Assembly (NCBI GenBank): GCA_963827335.1
Contig: CAWHAP010000015.1
Location: 930,001 to 994,000, forward strand
Direction of reading: 5' to 3'
Length of the DNA: 64,000 bases
Source of the DNA: DASQMT01 sp963827335
Lineage (GTDB): Bacteria; Actinomycetota; Thermoleophilia; Solirubrobacterales; Solirubrobacteraceae
The stretch's first letter is position 1. The number at the start of each line of letters is the position of its first letter. Below are positions 24,987 through 33,528 of the stretch, piece after piece. The notes under the pieces were generated by a model that was given only the letters and a program-made list of their open reading frames with translations, searched no databases and was not told the DNA's origin. Both the position numbers and the translations under genes were made by a program.

Positions 24987-25966
24987 GCAGCGCACCGGTC
25001 CGCGTCCACGCCACGCGCTCGCGCGCGAACCCCGGCGGGATGGACGTCACGAAGGTCCTCGGCACCGACACGGTGCCGTTCCGCAGCCGCAAGCCGAGCT
25101 GGTTCAAGGTGCCGCCCCCGGGCAGCGCGAAGTACCGCGAGCTCAGCGAGATGATCCGCTCGGAGGACCTGCACACGGTCTGCCAGGAGGCCGCCTGCCC
25201 GAACGTGGGCGACTGCTGGGAGCGCGGCACGGCCACGTTCATGATCCTCGGCGACACGTGCACCCGCCGCTGCGGCTTCTGCAACGTCAAGACCGGCAAG
25301 CCGACGTGGAACGACCCGCTCGAGCCGCTGCGCGTCGCGCGCTCGGTGGCGAGGATGGGCCTGCGCCACGCCGTCGTCACCTCGGTCGACCGCGACGACC
25401 TGCCCGACTACGGCGCCCAGGTCTGGGTGGGCGTCATCCGCTCCATCCGCCTCCAGGCGCCCGCGTGCAGGATCGAGTGCCTCACGCCCGACTTCCGCGG
25501 CGAGGAGATGCCGCTCGCCAAGGTGATCGCCGAGCGCCCCGACGTGTTCAACCACAACGTCGAGGTCGTGCCGCGGCTGTACCCGGTCGCGCGGCGCGGC
25601 TCGCGCTGGGAGCGCTCGCTGCGCGTGCTCGCGAACGCCAAGGCCATGGGCGGCGACGCGGTGACCACGAAGTCCGGCCTGATGGTCGGCCTCGGGGAGA
25701 CCCACGAGGAGCTGGTCGACGCCTTCGGGCAGCTCTACGAGCAGGGGGTCCAGGTGCTCACCGTCGGGCAGTACCTGCGCCCGACCGAGCGCCACCTGCC
25801 CGTCGTGCGCTACTGGCACCCGGACGAGTTCGCGGCGCTCGAGGCCGCGGCCTACGAGATCGGGTTCGAGCACATCGCCGCCGGCCCGCTCGTGCGCTCG
25901 AGCTACCACGCGGACGAGCATGTCAAGCAGGATCGCGCGGGCAGCGGCCCGCTCGCGGCGGCGTAG
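24983..25966 (+). CDS. lipA: Lipoyl synthase (radical SAM)
   Basis: This 327-residue enzyme inserts two sulfurs into protein-bound octanoyl groups. The auxiliary cluster Cys are in CQEAACPNVGDCWERG near 67-82 and the radical-SAM CxxxCxxC is CTRRCGFC near 93-100. Further motifs are DRDDLPDYG near 132, NHNVEVVPRLYP near 190 and TKSGLMVGLGE near 231. The C-terminal RSSYHADEH holds the Ser that ligates the auxiliary cluster. GTG 24983 overlaps the methyltransferase stop; ATG 25040 would give a 308-residue form that still contains every motif. It completes the lipB-lipA pair for de novo lipoylation. Confidence 0.95.
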   Translation: MSSAPVRVHATRSRANPGGMDVTKVLGTDTVPFRSRKPSWFKVPPPGSAKYRELSEMIRSEDLHTVCQEAACPNVGDCWERGTATFMILGDTCTRRCGFCNVKTGKPTWNDPLEPLRVARSVARMGLRHAVVTSVDRDDLPDYGAQVWVGVIRSIRLQAPACRIECLTPDFRGEEMPLAKVIAERPDVFNHNVEVVPRLYPVARRGSRWERSLRVLANAKAMGGDAVTTKSGLMVGLGETHEELVDAFGQLYEQGVQVLTVGQYLRPTERHLPVVRYWHPDEFAALEAAAYEIGFEHIAAGPLVRSSYHADEHVKQDRAGSGPLAAA

Positions 25967-26050
25967 CTGTCCAAACGGGTCCGCCTGCGGCGACGTGATG
26001 GTGAGGCCGCAGAACGTTGCGGCGAAACGCACGGGAACGTTGGAGGCGTG

Positions 26051-26413
26051 ATGTCCCAGTACATGCTGCTCGTGTACGAGGAAGAGGTCGAGCGGGCCGA
26101 GCAGGCCGAGCGCGAGACGATGCTGCCCGCGCTGATGGAGCTGCACCGCGGCCTGCGCGAGGCCGGCCTGCTGATGGACGTCCGGGCGCTGCGGTCGACG
26201 GAGAGCGCGACGTCGGTCCGCGTCCGCGAGGGCGAGACGGAGCTCGTCGATGGGCCGTTCGCGGTGACAAAGGAGGTCCTCGCCGGCTACTACATGCTGG
26301 AGTGCGCCGACCTCGACGAGGCGCTCGCACAGGCCGCGCTGCTGCCGATGGCGCGTTGGGGGACGATCGAGGTGCGCCCGGTGATGCCGGACGGCGAGTT
26401 CTCGCGGGTGTGA
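26051..26413 (+). CDS. YCII-related (DGPF) protein
   Basis: This 120-residue ferredoxin-like-fold protein starts MSQYMLLVYEEEVERAEQ and contains VDGPFAVTKEVLAGYYMLECADLDEAL, the DGPF-type motif, near residues 75-100. The in-frame GTG one codon upstream (26048) is possible; GGAG lies immediately before. Members of this family are encoded beside ECF42-type sigma factors and are their usual targets. The sigma gene follows with a GTGA overlap. Enzymatic activity is unproven; related YciI folds are hydrolases. Confidence 0.88.
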   Translation: MSQYMLLVYEEEVERAEQAERETMLPALMELHRGLREAGLLMDVRALRSTESATSVRVREGETELVDGPFAVTKEVLAGYYMLECADLDEALAQAALLPMARWGTIEVRPVMPDGEFSRV

Positions 26414-27663
26414 GCCGGCCGGATCCGGTCTCGGACGCCATCGCCGGCGCGTTCCGCGAGGAGCGCGCGATCGTCCTCGCCACGCTGATCCGCCAGGTCG
26501 GCGACTTCCAGCTGGCCGAGGACGCGGTGCAGGACGCGTTCGAGTCCGCCGTCACGCAGTGGCGGCGCGACGGCGTCCCGGCCAACCCGGGGGCGTGGAT
26601 CACCACCGCCGCCCGGCGGCGGGCGATCGACCGCCTGCGCCGGAACAAGTCGGTGGCCGACCGCGCCGACCGCCTTGCCGAGCTGATGCGCCTGGACACC
26701 CAGCACGAGGAGCCGACGATGGATGACGAGAGCACGATCGTCGACGACCGGCTGCGGCTGGTCTTCACCTGCTGCCACCCTGCGCTGGAGATGCCGGCGC
26801 GGGTGGCGCTCACGCTGCGCGCGCTCGGGGGCCTGACCACCGGGGAGATCGCCCGCGCCTTCCTGGTCGCCGAGCCGACCATGGGCAAGCGGATCGTGCG
26901 CGCCAAGCGCAAGATCGCCGAGGCGCACATCCCCTACCGGGTGCCGGCCGACGCGGAGCTGCCCGACCGCCTGCGCGGCGTCCTGCGCGTGGTGTACCTG
27001 ATCTTCAACGAGGGCTACGCGGCCGCCGAGGGCGACCGCCTCGTCCGCGAGGAGCTGTGCGACGAGGCGATCCGCCTCGGCGTGCTGCTGACCCGGCTGA
27101 TGCCCGACGACGCCGAGGTCCGGGGGCTCCTGGCGCTGATGCTGCTGCACGACGCGCGCCGCGCCGCGCGCGTGGATCCGGACGGGCGGTACGTCGCGCT
27201 GGACGCGCAGGACCGGTCGCGCTGGGATCAGGCCCGGATCCGCGAGGGCCTCGCGCAGCTCGAGCGCGCCGTGCGCATGCGGCGCCCGGGCGGGTACCAG
27301 GTCCAGGCCGCGATCACCGCCGTGCAGATCCAGGCTCCCGACGCCGCGGCCACCGACTGGGCGCAGATCGCCGAGCTGTACGGCGCGCTCGCGCGGCTCA
27401 CCCCGTCCCCGGTGGTCGAGCTCAACCGCGCGGTCGCCGTCGGCCTGGCCTCCGGGCCCGCCGCGGGCCTGGCGCTGCTCGAGCCGCTGCTCGGCGACGC
27501 GGCGCTCGAGCGCTACCAGCCGCTGCACGCCGCACACGCCGAGCTCCTCAGCCGCGCGGGCGACGCCGCGGCCGCCGCCGGCGCCTACGAGCGCGCGATC
27601 GCGCTCACCGGCAACGCCGTCGAGCGCGCGGAGCTCGAGCGGCGGCTCGGCGCGCTGCGCTGA
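26410..27663 (+). CDS. ECF sigma factor of the DGPF-linked (ECF42-like) group with long C-terminal extension
   Basis: This 417-residue sigma factor has region 2 (IRQVGDFQLAEDAVQDAFESAVTQWRRDGVPANPGAWITTAARRRAIDRLRR near 25-80) and region 4 (LTLRALGGLTTGEIARAFLVAEPTMGKRIVRAKRKI near 135-175). About 230 further residues follow, starting with the conserved LRGVLRVVYLIFNEGYAA and containing TPR-like repeats (VVELNRAVAVGLASGPAAGLALL, AHAELLSRAGDAAAAAGAYERAI). Such extensions stand in for an anti-sigma factor. There is no anti-sigma gene nearby, consistent with that. GTG 26410 is fused to the YCII stop (GTGA). Confidence 0.9.
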   Translation: MSRPDPVSDAIAGAFREERAIVLATLIRQVGDFQLAEDAVQDAFESAVTQWRRDGVPANPGAWITTAARRRAIDRLRRNKSVADRADRLAELMRLDTQHEEPTMDDESTIVDDRLRLVFTCCHPALEMPARVALTLRALGGLTTGEIARAFLVAEPTMGKRIVRAKRKIAEAHIPYRVPADAELPDRLRGVLRVVYLIFNEGYAAAEGDRLVREELCDEAIRLGVLLTRLMPDDAEVRGLLALMLLHDARRAARVDPDGRYVALDAQDRSRWDQARIREGLAQLERAVRMRRPGGYQVQAAITAVQIQAPDAAATDWAQIAELYGALARLTPSPVVELNRAVAVGLASGPAAGLALLEPLLGDAALERYQPLHAAHAELLSRAGDAAAAAGAYERAIALTGNAVERAELERRLGALR

Positions 27664-27710
27664 CGGATCTCCGGGATCCGGTCCAAATCGCGGTCCGGGC
27701 TGCGACGTGT

Positions 27711-27716
27711 TGTCGA
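27711..27716 (+). promoter_or_regulatory. TGTCGA element upstream of the MFS exporter
   Basis: TGTCGAGGCC begins 48 bases before the GTG at 27759. TGTCGA is the type of -35 element reported for ECF42 sigma factors, and an identical TGTCGAG occurs before the second YCII gene at 55012. I could not find a convincing matching -10. A target promoter of the adjacent sigma factor is therefore plausible but unproven. Confidence 0.4.
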
Positions 27717-27758
27717 GGCCGCCTGTGCGGGCGGCGCAGATCGACAAGGGAGAACATC

Positions 27759-29195
27759 GTGTCCGACACACAACCTGTGCAACCCGATCCCCGCCGGTGG
27801 AAGGCGCTCGCGCTCCTGTGCACGGCCTTCTTCATGGTCATCCTCGACTCCGCCATCGTGATCGTCGCGCTGCCCTCGATCGACGCGGACCTGGCGTTCT
27901 CGGGCGGGGATCTGCAGTGGGTCCTGAGCGCCTACCTGCTCGCGTTCGGCGGCCTGCTGCTGCTGGGCGGGCGCGCCGCCGACCTCCTGGGGCGGCGACG
28001 CATGTTCATCGCCGGCACCGGCCTGTTCGCCCTCGCTTCACTCGGCGCCGGGCTGGCGAGCACGAGCGAGGCGCTGCTCGCCGCGCGCGTCGTCCAGGGC
28101 GTGGCGGCCGCGATCATGACCCCGACCGCGCTGTCCATCGTCATGACGACCTTCCCCGAGGGCGGAGAGCGCAACAAGGCGCTCGGGATCTGGGGCTCGA
28201 CCGGCGCCATCGGCGGAACCGCGGCGTGGCTCGTCGGCGGCCCGATCACCGACGGCCTGGGCTGGGAGTGGATCTTCTTCATCAACGTGCCCGTCGCCGC
28301 CGTGGTCGCCGCCCTCAGCCCCGTGCTCCTGCTCGACAGCCGCGCGGCGGCCGGGCAGCGGCGCTTCGACGTCGCCGGCGCCGTGACGATCACCGCCGCG
28401 CTCGTGGCGCTGGTGTACGCGGTCGTCGAGGCCCCGCTCGCCGGCTGGGGCGACCCCCAGACGCTGGGGCTGCTCGCGCTGTCGGCGGTCCTGATCGCGG
28501 TCTTCGCCGCCATCGAGTCGCGATCGGCCGCTCCGCTGGCGCCGCTGGGCGTCTTCCGGTCGCGGTCGCTGGTGGGCGGCAACCTCGTGCTCTTCACGCT
28601 CGGGACGACGGGCTTCGGCGTGCCGTTCATCCTCACCCAGTACGCCCAGGAGGTCCTCGGCTGGTCCCCGATCCAGTTCGGGCTCGCCTCGGTCGTGATG
28701 CCGGTCACGGCGGTGATCGGCACCGTCAGCGCGCAGGCCATCGCCACCAGGGGCGGCGTGCGAGGCGTCGCGGTCGCCGGCATGGTCCTGTGCGGCCTGG
28801 GCAGCCTGCTGCTGACGCAGGTGTCGGTCGGGGGCAGCTACCTCGGCGACCTGCTCTTCGGCTTCGTGATCCTCGGCCCCGGCATCGGCGCCGCCTACGT
28901 CGCCGGCTCGATCGCGTCGCTGACCGGCGTGGCCGAGACCGAGGCGGGGCTGGCTTCGGGCCTGAACAACGCCTCGTTCCAGATCGGCGGCGCGGTGGGC
29001 GTGGCGATCCTGTCCTCGGTCGCCCTCTCCGGCGCGCACGGCGCGGAGAGCCTGACGGCGCTCACCGACGGCTACCGGTCCGCCTTCGGCGTGGCGATCG
29101 TCGTCGCGGCGCTCGGCATGGCGGCGGCGGGCCTGCTGCTCGGCAGGGGCCGCGCGGCGGAGGCCCGCCTCGATGCCGAGCCGGCCGTGGCCTAG
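27759..29195 (+). CDS. MFS drug-type exporter, DHA2 (14-helix) family
   Basis: This 478-residue transporter has about 14 membrane helices. DHA2 signatures are FFMVILDSAIVIVALPSI near 24-41 (motif D1), LLLGGRAADLLGRRRMFIAG near 70-89 (motif A), and the motif C-like GWEWIFFINVPVAAV near 168. It would export a small, often amphipathic, compound using the proton gradient. GTG 27759 follows an AAGGGAGA ribosome site. A TGTCGA element lies upstream and the YCII-sigma pair precedes it, so it may be the stress-regulated output of that sigma factor. Its stop overlaps a convergent gene by four bases. Confidence 0.88.
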   Translation: MSDTQPVQPDPRRWKALALLCTAFFMVILDSAIVIVALPSIDADLAFSGGDLQWVLSAYLLAFGGLLLLGGRAADLLGRRRMFIAGTGLFALASLGAGLASTSEALLAARVVQGVAAAIMTPTALSIVMTTFPEGGERNKALGIWGSTGAIGGTAAWLVGGPITDGLGWEWIFFINVPVAAVVAALSPVLLLDSRAAAGQRRFDVAGAVTITAALVALVYAVVEAPLAGWGDPQTLGLLALSAVLIAVFAAIESRSAAPLAPLGVFRSRSLVGGNLVLFTLGTTGFGVPFILTQYAQEVLGWSPIQFGLASVVMPVTAVIGTVSAQAIATRGGVRGVAVAGMVLCGLGSLLLTQVSVGGSYLGDLLFGFVILGPGIGAAYVAGSIASLTGVAETEAGLASGLNNASFQIGGAVGVAILSSVALSGAHGAESLTALTDGYRSAFGVAIVVAALGMAAAGLLLGRGRAAEARLDAEPAVA

Positions 29196-29836
29196 TCAGC
29201 GAGCCCGTTGCGGTAGGCGTACGCGACCGCCTGTGCGCGGTCGCGGACGCCCGCCTTGGCGAACACGCGGTTCACGTGGCTCTTGACCGTCGCCTGGCTC
29301 ACCACGAGCCGCTCGGCGATCTGGGTGTTCGACAGCCCGCCGGCGATCAGCGTGAGCACCTCCGCCTCGCGCGGCGTGAGCCCGTCGGGGAGCGCCGCCT
29401 CGCCGCCCTCGGCCACCGCGGCGACGAGGTGCGCCTGCACGGCCGGGTCCAGCGCGGCCTCGCCGCGGGCCACGGCGAGGATCGCGCGGTGGATCTCGTC
29501 CGCCCCGGCGTCCTTCGTGAGGTAGCCGCGCGCGCCGGCGCGCAGCGCCCGCAGGACGGTCGGCTCGTCGGCGTACGTGGTGAGCGCGATCACGCGCGCC
29601 CCGGGGCGCGCGTCGGCGAGCCGCCGCGTGGCCTCGACGCCGTCGCAGCGCGGCATGCGCAGGTCCATCAGCACCACGTCGGCGGCCCGGGCCACGGCGA
29701 GCCGCACGGCCTCCTCGCCGTCGCCCGCGGTGCCGACGACCTCGACGTCGGGCAGCAGCCCGACGAGCATCGCCAGCCCCTCGCGCAGGACGCGCTGGTC
29801 GTCGGCGAGCAGGACGCGGATGGGGTCGTCGCTCAC
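29192..29836 (-). CDS. NarL/LuxR-type response regulator
   Basis: This 214-residue protein has a receiver domain (IRVLLADDQRVLREGL; phospho-acceptor Asp in VVLMDLRMPRCDG near 55; Thr in VIALTTYADE; Lys in GYLTKDAG near 105). The C-terminal LuxR helix-turn-helix is LTPREAEVLTLIAGGLSNTQIAERLVVS near 150, then VKSHVNRVFAKAGV. GTG 29836 overlaps the stop of the cognate kinase gene. It likely binds the palindrome upstream of the kinase and the divergent ABC transporter. Confidence 0.93.
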   Translation of the reverse strand: MSDDPIRVLLADDQRVLREGLAMLVGLLPDVEVVGTAGDGEEAVRLAVARAADVVLMDLRMPRCDGVEATRRLADARPGARVIALTTYADEPTVLRALRAGARGYLTKDAGADEIHRAILAVARGEAALDPAVQAHLVAAVAEGGEAALPDGLTPREAEVLTLIAGGLSNTQIAERLVVSQATVKSHVNRVFAKAGVRDRAQAVAYAYRNGLAD

Positions 29837-30972
29837 GGCAGGAACAGCTCCACCCGGAACCCGTCGGCGGTCGGGCCGGCGGCGAGCCGGCCGCCGAGCA
29901 GCTCGGCGCGCTCGCGCATGCCGGTGAGGCCGTAGCCGAGGCCGGACTCGGACGAGCCGTTCGCCGGCCGGCCATGGTCCTGCACCGTCAGCCACGTGCC
30001 GTCGGGCGCGTAGCGCAGGCACACGTCGACGCGCTCGGCCAGCGCGTGGCGGCGCACGTTGGTGAGCGCCTCCTGCGCGGTCCGGTACACCGCGAGGCGC
30101 GCCTCGGAGGGCAGCTCGCGCGGCGTCCCGTCGAGCTCCAAGGCGGTCGGCACGCCGGTCTGCTCGTGGAACTCGTCGGCGAGCGAGCGCAGCCGGTCCG
30201 GCCCCGGCATCTCGCCGCCGCGCATCGCCTCGATCGCGCGGCGCGCCTCGTCCAGCCCGCCCTTGGCGAGCTGGTGGCTGCGCTCGACCGCCTCGACGAC
30301 GGCCGCGTCGGCGCCGGTCCGGCGCGTCAGCAGCCGCGCGCCCTCGAGCTGGACGACGAGGCCGGCGAGCGAGTGCGCCAGGACGTCGTGCAGCTCGCGC
30401 GCGAGGTGCGCGCGCTCGTTGAGCGCCACGGCCTCCGCCGCGGCCGCGCGGCTCGACTCGAGCTCCGCGAGGAGCTGCTCGGCACGCGCCTGGCCCATCC
30501 GGAACTGGCGCGACATGTAGCCCATGAAGAAGAAGATCACCGCGCTCGCGTCGGCGATGATGGTGTCGGCCACCGTCCCGTCGCGCGCGACCAGCTCGTG
30601 CAGCGCGCTGATCGCGATGATCCCGAGGGTGAACGCGGGGATCGCCCCGCGGGGCTCGAGCTGCGACGCGGCGATGCCGAGCGTGATGTACAGCGCAAGG
30701 ACGCCCGCCCCGTCGGGCTGGACGAGCGCGAGCACGAGCGCGCACACGCCGATCGCGCCGAGCAGCCCCCAGCTCGCCCGCGGGTCCACGTGGCGCGTCC
30801 GCCACACGATCCCGAACCCCAGGAGGACGAGGAAGCCGGTCAGCGCGACGAGGACGAGCAGCCCGCGGCCGTGCAGCGCCGGCGCCGGCTCCTCGTGCAG
30901 CGCCGAGGTGCTGACGAGGACGGACAGCACGACCGCGAAGAACGGCAGGATCCAGCGCGTCGGCCTGGGCAC
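29833..30972 (-). CDS. NarL-type membrane sensor histidine kinase
   Basis: This 379-residue kinase has five or six N-terminal helices (ILPFFAVVLSVLVSTSAL, LLVLVALTGFLVLLGFGIV, WGLLGAIGVCALVLALV and on), without a large external loop, so it probably senses a membrane signal. The HisKA_3 phospho-His lies in LARELHDVLAHSLAGLVVQLEGAR near 193, and the ATPase end has LGYGLTGMRERAELLGG. GTG 30972 was taken as start just before the first helix; ATG 31008 would add 12 residues and neither has a good ribosome site. It is co-translated with the response regulator. The neighbouring ABC exporter, divergent, is the likely target, a common arrangement in peptide-antibiotic resistance. Confidence 0.9.
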   Translation of the reverse strand: MPRPTRWILPFFAVVLSVLVSTSALHEEPAPALHGRGLLVLVALTGFLVLLGFGIVWRTRHVDPRASWGLLGAIGVCALVLALVQPDGAGVLALYITLGIAASQLEPRGAIPAFTLGIIAISALHELVARDGTVADTIIADASAVIFFFMGYMSRQFRMGQARAEQLLAELESSRAAAAEAVALNERAHLARELHDVLAHSLAGLVVQLEGARLLTRRTGADAAVVEAVERSHQLAKGGLDEARRAIEAMRGGEMPGPDRLRSLADEFHEQTGVPTALELDGTPRELPSEARLAVYRTAQEALTNVRRHALAERVDVCLRYAPDGTWLTVQDHGRPANGSSESGLGYGLTGMRERAELLGGRLAAGPTADGFRVELFLP

Positions 30973-31016
30973 CTCGCCAACGATAGGCGCGCCGCCGCGC
31001 GGCGGCATCGGCGCGC

Positions 31017-31048
31017 GGGTGGAGAAGCGGCTCCACCCGCGGGTGGAG
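31017..31048. promoter_or_regulatory. Triple GGGTGGAG repeat forming an 18-bp perfect palindrome
   Basis: GGGTGGAG occurs at 31017-31024, inverted at 31031-31038, and again direct at 31041-31048. The last two make an 18-base perfect palindrome (CTCCACCCGCGGGTGGAG, 31031-31048); the first two make an eight-base inverted repeat with a six-base spacer. The block sits between the kinase start (30972) and the ABC ATPase start (31105), the expected site for the NarL-type regulator or another dimeric factor acting on both promoters. Confidence 0.65.
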
Positions 31049-31104
31049 ACGGGTTGGATCCGCGCGCCGATGACGGCGCGGGCCGCCGCGCGCACCATGG
31101 ACGC

Positions 31105-32019
31105 ATGCTCCTCTCCGCTCCTCCCACCACCCGCGCGGGCACCGCGATCCGCGTCCGCGGGCTGCACGTCACCTACGGCGACCTCGAGGCGGTGCGCGGC
31201 ATCGACCTCGACGTCCGGACGGGCGAGATCCTCGCCCTGCTCGGGCCCAACGGCGCCGGCAAGACCTCCACGGTCGAGGTCCTCGAGGGCTTCCGCGCGG
31301 CCGCCGGCGGCGAGGTCTCCGTGCTCGGCGCCGACCCGCGCCGCGCCCCGCGCGCCTGGCGCGAGCGGCTCGGGATCGTCCTGCAGGAGTCCGCCCCCGA
31401 GCTCGGCCTCACCGTGGGCGAGTGCCTGCGCCTGTACGCCGGCTACTACGCCGCGCCGCGCGACGTCGAGGAGACGATCGCGCTCGTCGGGCTCGAGGAG
31501 CGCGCGGACCACGAGGCCTCGAAGCTCTCGGGCGGCCAGCGGCGGCGCCTCGACGTCGCGCTCGCGCTGATCGGCGACCCCGAGCTGATCTTCCTCGACG
31601 AGCCGACCACGGGCTTCGACCCCGCCGCCCGCCGCCAGGCCTGGGACGTCGTGGGCGGGCTGCGCGCGCTCGGCAGGACGATCGTGCTCACCACGCACTA
31701 CATGGAGGAGGCCGAGCGCCTCGCCGACCGCATCGTGGTCATGGCCCGGGGCGAGATCGTCGCCGACGGCACGCCCGCGACGCTCGGCGGGCGCGACCGC
31801 GCCGCCGCGATCGTCACCTTCACGCTCCCGCGCGGAGCGGCCGGGCCGCCGCCGGGCGGGGAGCTCGACGAGCGCGGGCGCGTGAGCCTGCGCACCGAGC
31901 GGCCGATGGCCGAGCTGCACGAGCTGACGGAGTGGGCGCTCGCGCGCGAGCTCGAGCTGACCGACCTCGAGGTCCGGCGCCCCGCGCTGGAAGACGTCTA
32001 CCTGGAGCTGACGCGATGA
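31105..32019 (+). CDS. ABC-2 exporter ATPase
   Basis: This 304-residue ATPase of the DrrA/CcmA class has Walker A GPNGAGKTS near 51, Q-loop LGIVLQES near 92, signature LSGGQRRRLDVA near 146 and Walker B LIFLDEPTTGFDP near 168. The H-loop is in VLTTHYMEEAERLADRI, followed by a C-terminal domain ending LEDVYLELTR as is typical for the group. It energises export by the next gene product. ATG 31105 is divergent from the two-component system across 132 bases. Its stop overlaps the permease ATG (ATGA). Confidence 0.93.
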   Translation: MLLSAPPTTRAGTAIRVRGLHVTYGDLEAVRGIDLDVRTGEILALLGPNGAGKTSTVEVLEGFRAAAGGEVSVLGADPRRAPRAWRERLGIVLQESAPELGLTVGECLRLYAGYYAAPRDVEETIALVGLEERADHEASKLSGGQRRRLDVALALIGDPELIFLDEPTTGFDPAARRQAWDVVGGLRALGRTIVLTTHYMEEAERLADRIVVMARGEIVADGTPATLGGRDRAAAIVTFTLPRGAAGPPPGGELDERGRVSLRTERPMAELHELTEWALARELELTDLEVRRPALEDVYLELTR

Positions 32020-32780
32020 CCCAGATCCTCCTGCTCCACCAGCTGCGCTTCGACCTGCTCTCGATCCGCCGCAACCGGCGGGCGCAGTTCTTCATCCTGG
32101 CGCTGCCCGTGCTGCTGCTCGTCACGTTCGCCGGCCTGTTCGGGACGGACGCGGTCGAGGTCGCGGGCCAGGAGGTGGCGGCCAACCGCGCCTCGGTGCC
32201 CGGGATCATGGGCCTCGCGGTGCTGACCTCGTCGTTCATGTCGCTCGCCATGTCGGTCGTCAGCCAGCGCGAGGCGGGCATCCTCAAGCGCCGCCGCGCC
32301 ACGCCCGTCCCGGCCGCGATCCTCGTGATCTCGCGTGCGATGACCGTGACCATCTCGAGCGTCGCCGCCTGCGCGCTGCTCGTGGCGGTCGCGGGCCTCG
32401 GCTTCGGGATCGACCCGCCGCCCGGCGGCCTCGGGCCCGCGCTGCTGGCGGTGCTCGTCGGCTCGCTGTGCTTCGCCGCCTGCGGCTACGCGATCGCGGC
32501 GGGCGTCAGCAGCGCCGAGTCCGCGCAGCCGCTGATGCAGGCGATCCTGCTGCCGCTGCAGATGATCTCGGGGATCTACTTCCCGACGTCCGCGCTGCCG
32601 GGCTGGCTCGCGCACATCGCGGACGCGTTCCCGCTGGCGCACCTGACCAGCGCGCTCCAGCACGCGTGGCTGCCCACCGGGGCGACCGTGGCGTGGGGCG
32701 ACCTGGGCGTGATGGCGCTGTGGGCGGCGGGCGCGGCCTTCGTCGCGGCGCGCCGCTTCCGGTGGCTGCCGCACGGCTAG
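32016..32780 (+). CDS. ABC-2 exporter permease
   Basis: This 254-residue membrane protein has six helices: FILALPVLLLVTFAGLFG, then an external loop, VPGIMGLAVLTSSFMSLAMSVV near 65, and QREAGILKRRRATPVPAAILVISR, the cytoplasmic ABC-2 motif, near 85-108. The C-terminal half has LQMISGIYFPTSALPGWLAHIADAFPLAHLTSAL, the family signature. The substrate is unknown; antibiotics, lipids and peptides are typical. It forms a transporter with the ATPase encoded four bases upstream in overlap. Confidence 0.92.
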   Translation: MTQILLLHQLRFDLLSIRRNRRAQFFILALPVLLLVTFAGLFGTDAVEVAGQEVAANRASVPGIMGLAVLTSSFMSLAMSVVSQREAGILKRRRATPVPAAILVISRAMTVTISSVAACALLVAVAGLGFGIDPPPGGLGPALLAVLVGSLCFAACGYAIAAGVSSAESAQPLMQAILLPLQMISGIYFPTSALPGWLAHIADAFPLAHLTSALQHAWLPTGATVAWGDLGVMALWAAGAAFVAARRFRWLPHG

Positions 32781-32792
32781 CCTGTCGCGGGC

Positions 32793-33512
32793 TTGTTCCC
32801 CGTCAAGGACAACATCCCGACGCTGCGCTTCCCGGTCGTCACGGTCGCGCTGATCGCGCTGAACGTGTTCGTCTACTTCGTCCTGCAGGGCGGGCGGCTC
32901 GGCCTGCCCGAGCAGGGCGGGGAGTGGCCCGTGCAGACGCACGCGCTGATCCCGTGCGAGATCACCGACGAGTGCCAGGCCGCCGGCTCCCCGTCGCCGC
33001 TCGTCACGCTCCTCACGTCGATGTTCATGCACGGCTCGATCGTGCACCTCGGGGGCAACATGCTGTTCCTGTGGATCTTCGGGAACAACGTCGAGGACTC
33101 CATGGGCCGGGTGCGGTACCTCGCGTTCTACCTGCTCGCTGGCCTCGCGGCGACGGCGCTGCAGATCGGCATCGACGCCGACTCGGCGGTGGCGAACCTC
33201 GGCGCCTCGGGCGCGATCGCGGGCGTGCTGGGCGGCTACCTGATCCTGTTCCCCCGCGCCCGCGTGGTGACGGTGATCTTCATCGTCTTCTTCTTCACCA
33301 TCGTCGAGCTGCCGGCGCTGCTCATCCTCGGGTTCTGGTTCGTCCAGCAGGTCCTGTTCGGCTACTTCGACCTCGACTCGGCCGGCGAGGGGGGCGGCGT
33401 GGCGTACTTCGCCCACGTCGGCGGGTTCGCGTTCGGCCTCCTGGCGATCCGGCTGTTCGCCGACGAGCGCAAGCGGCGCCGGCAGACCGAGCTCGTCGGG
33501 CGGGTCCCGTGA
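32793..33512 (+). CDS. Rhomboid family intramembrane serine protease
   Basis: This 239-residue protein has six or seven helices. Key features: MFMHGSIVHLGGNMLFLWIFGNNVEDSMG near 74-102 (conserved His/Asn loop), the catalytic Ser in LGASGAIAGVLGGY near 136, and the catalytic His in YFAHVGGFAFGLL near 206. It cleaves single-pass proteins in the membrane; targets are unknown. It starts with TTG 12 bases after the permease stop and lacks a clear ribosome site; the stop codon context TAGCCT could serve as a -10, as before lpdA. Confidence 0.9.
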   Translation: MFPVKDNIPTLRFPVVTVALIALNVFVYFVLQGGRLGLPEQGGEWPVQTHALIPCEITDECQAAGSPSPLVTLLTSMFMHGSIVHLGGNMLFLWIFGNNVEDSMGRVRYLAFYLLAGLAATALQIGIDADSAVANLGASGAIAGVLGGYLILFPRARVVTVIFIVFFFTIVELPALLILGFWFVQQVLFGYFDLDSAGEGGGVAYFAHVGGFAFGLLAIRLFADERKRRRQTELVGRVP

Positions 33513-33528
33513 CGCCCGGCCGCTGAGC

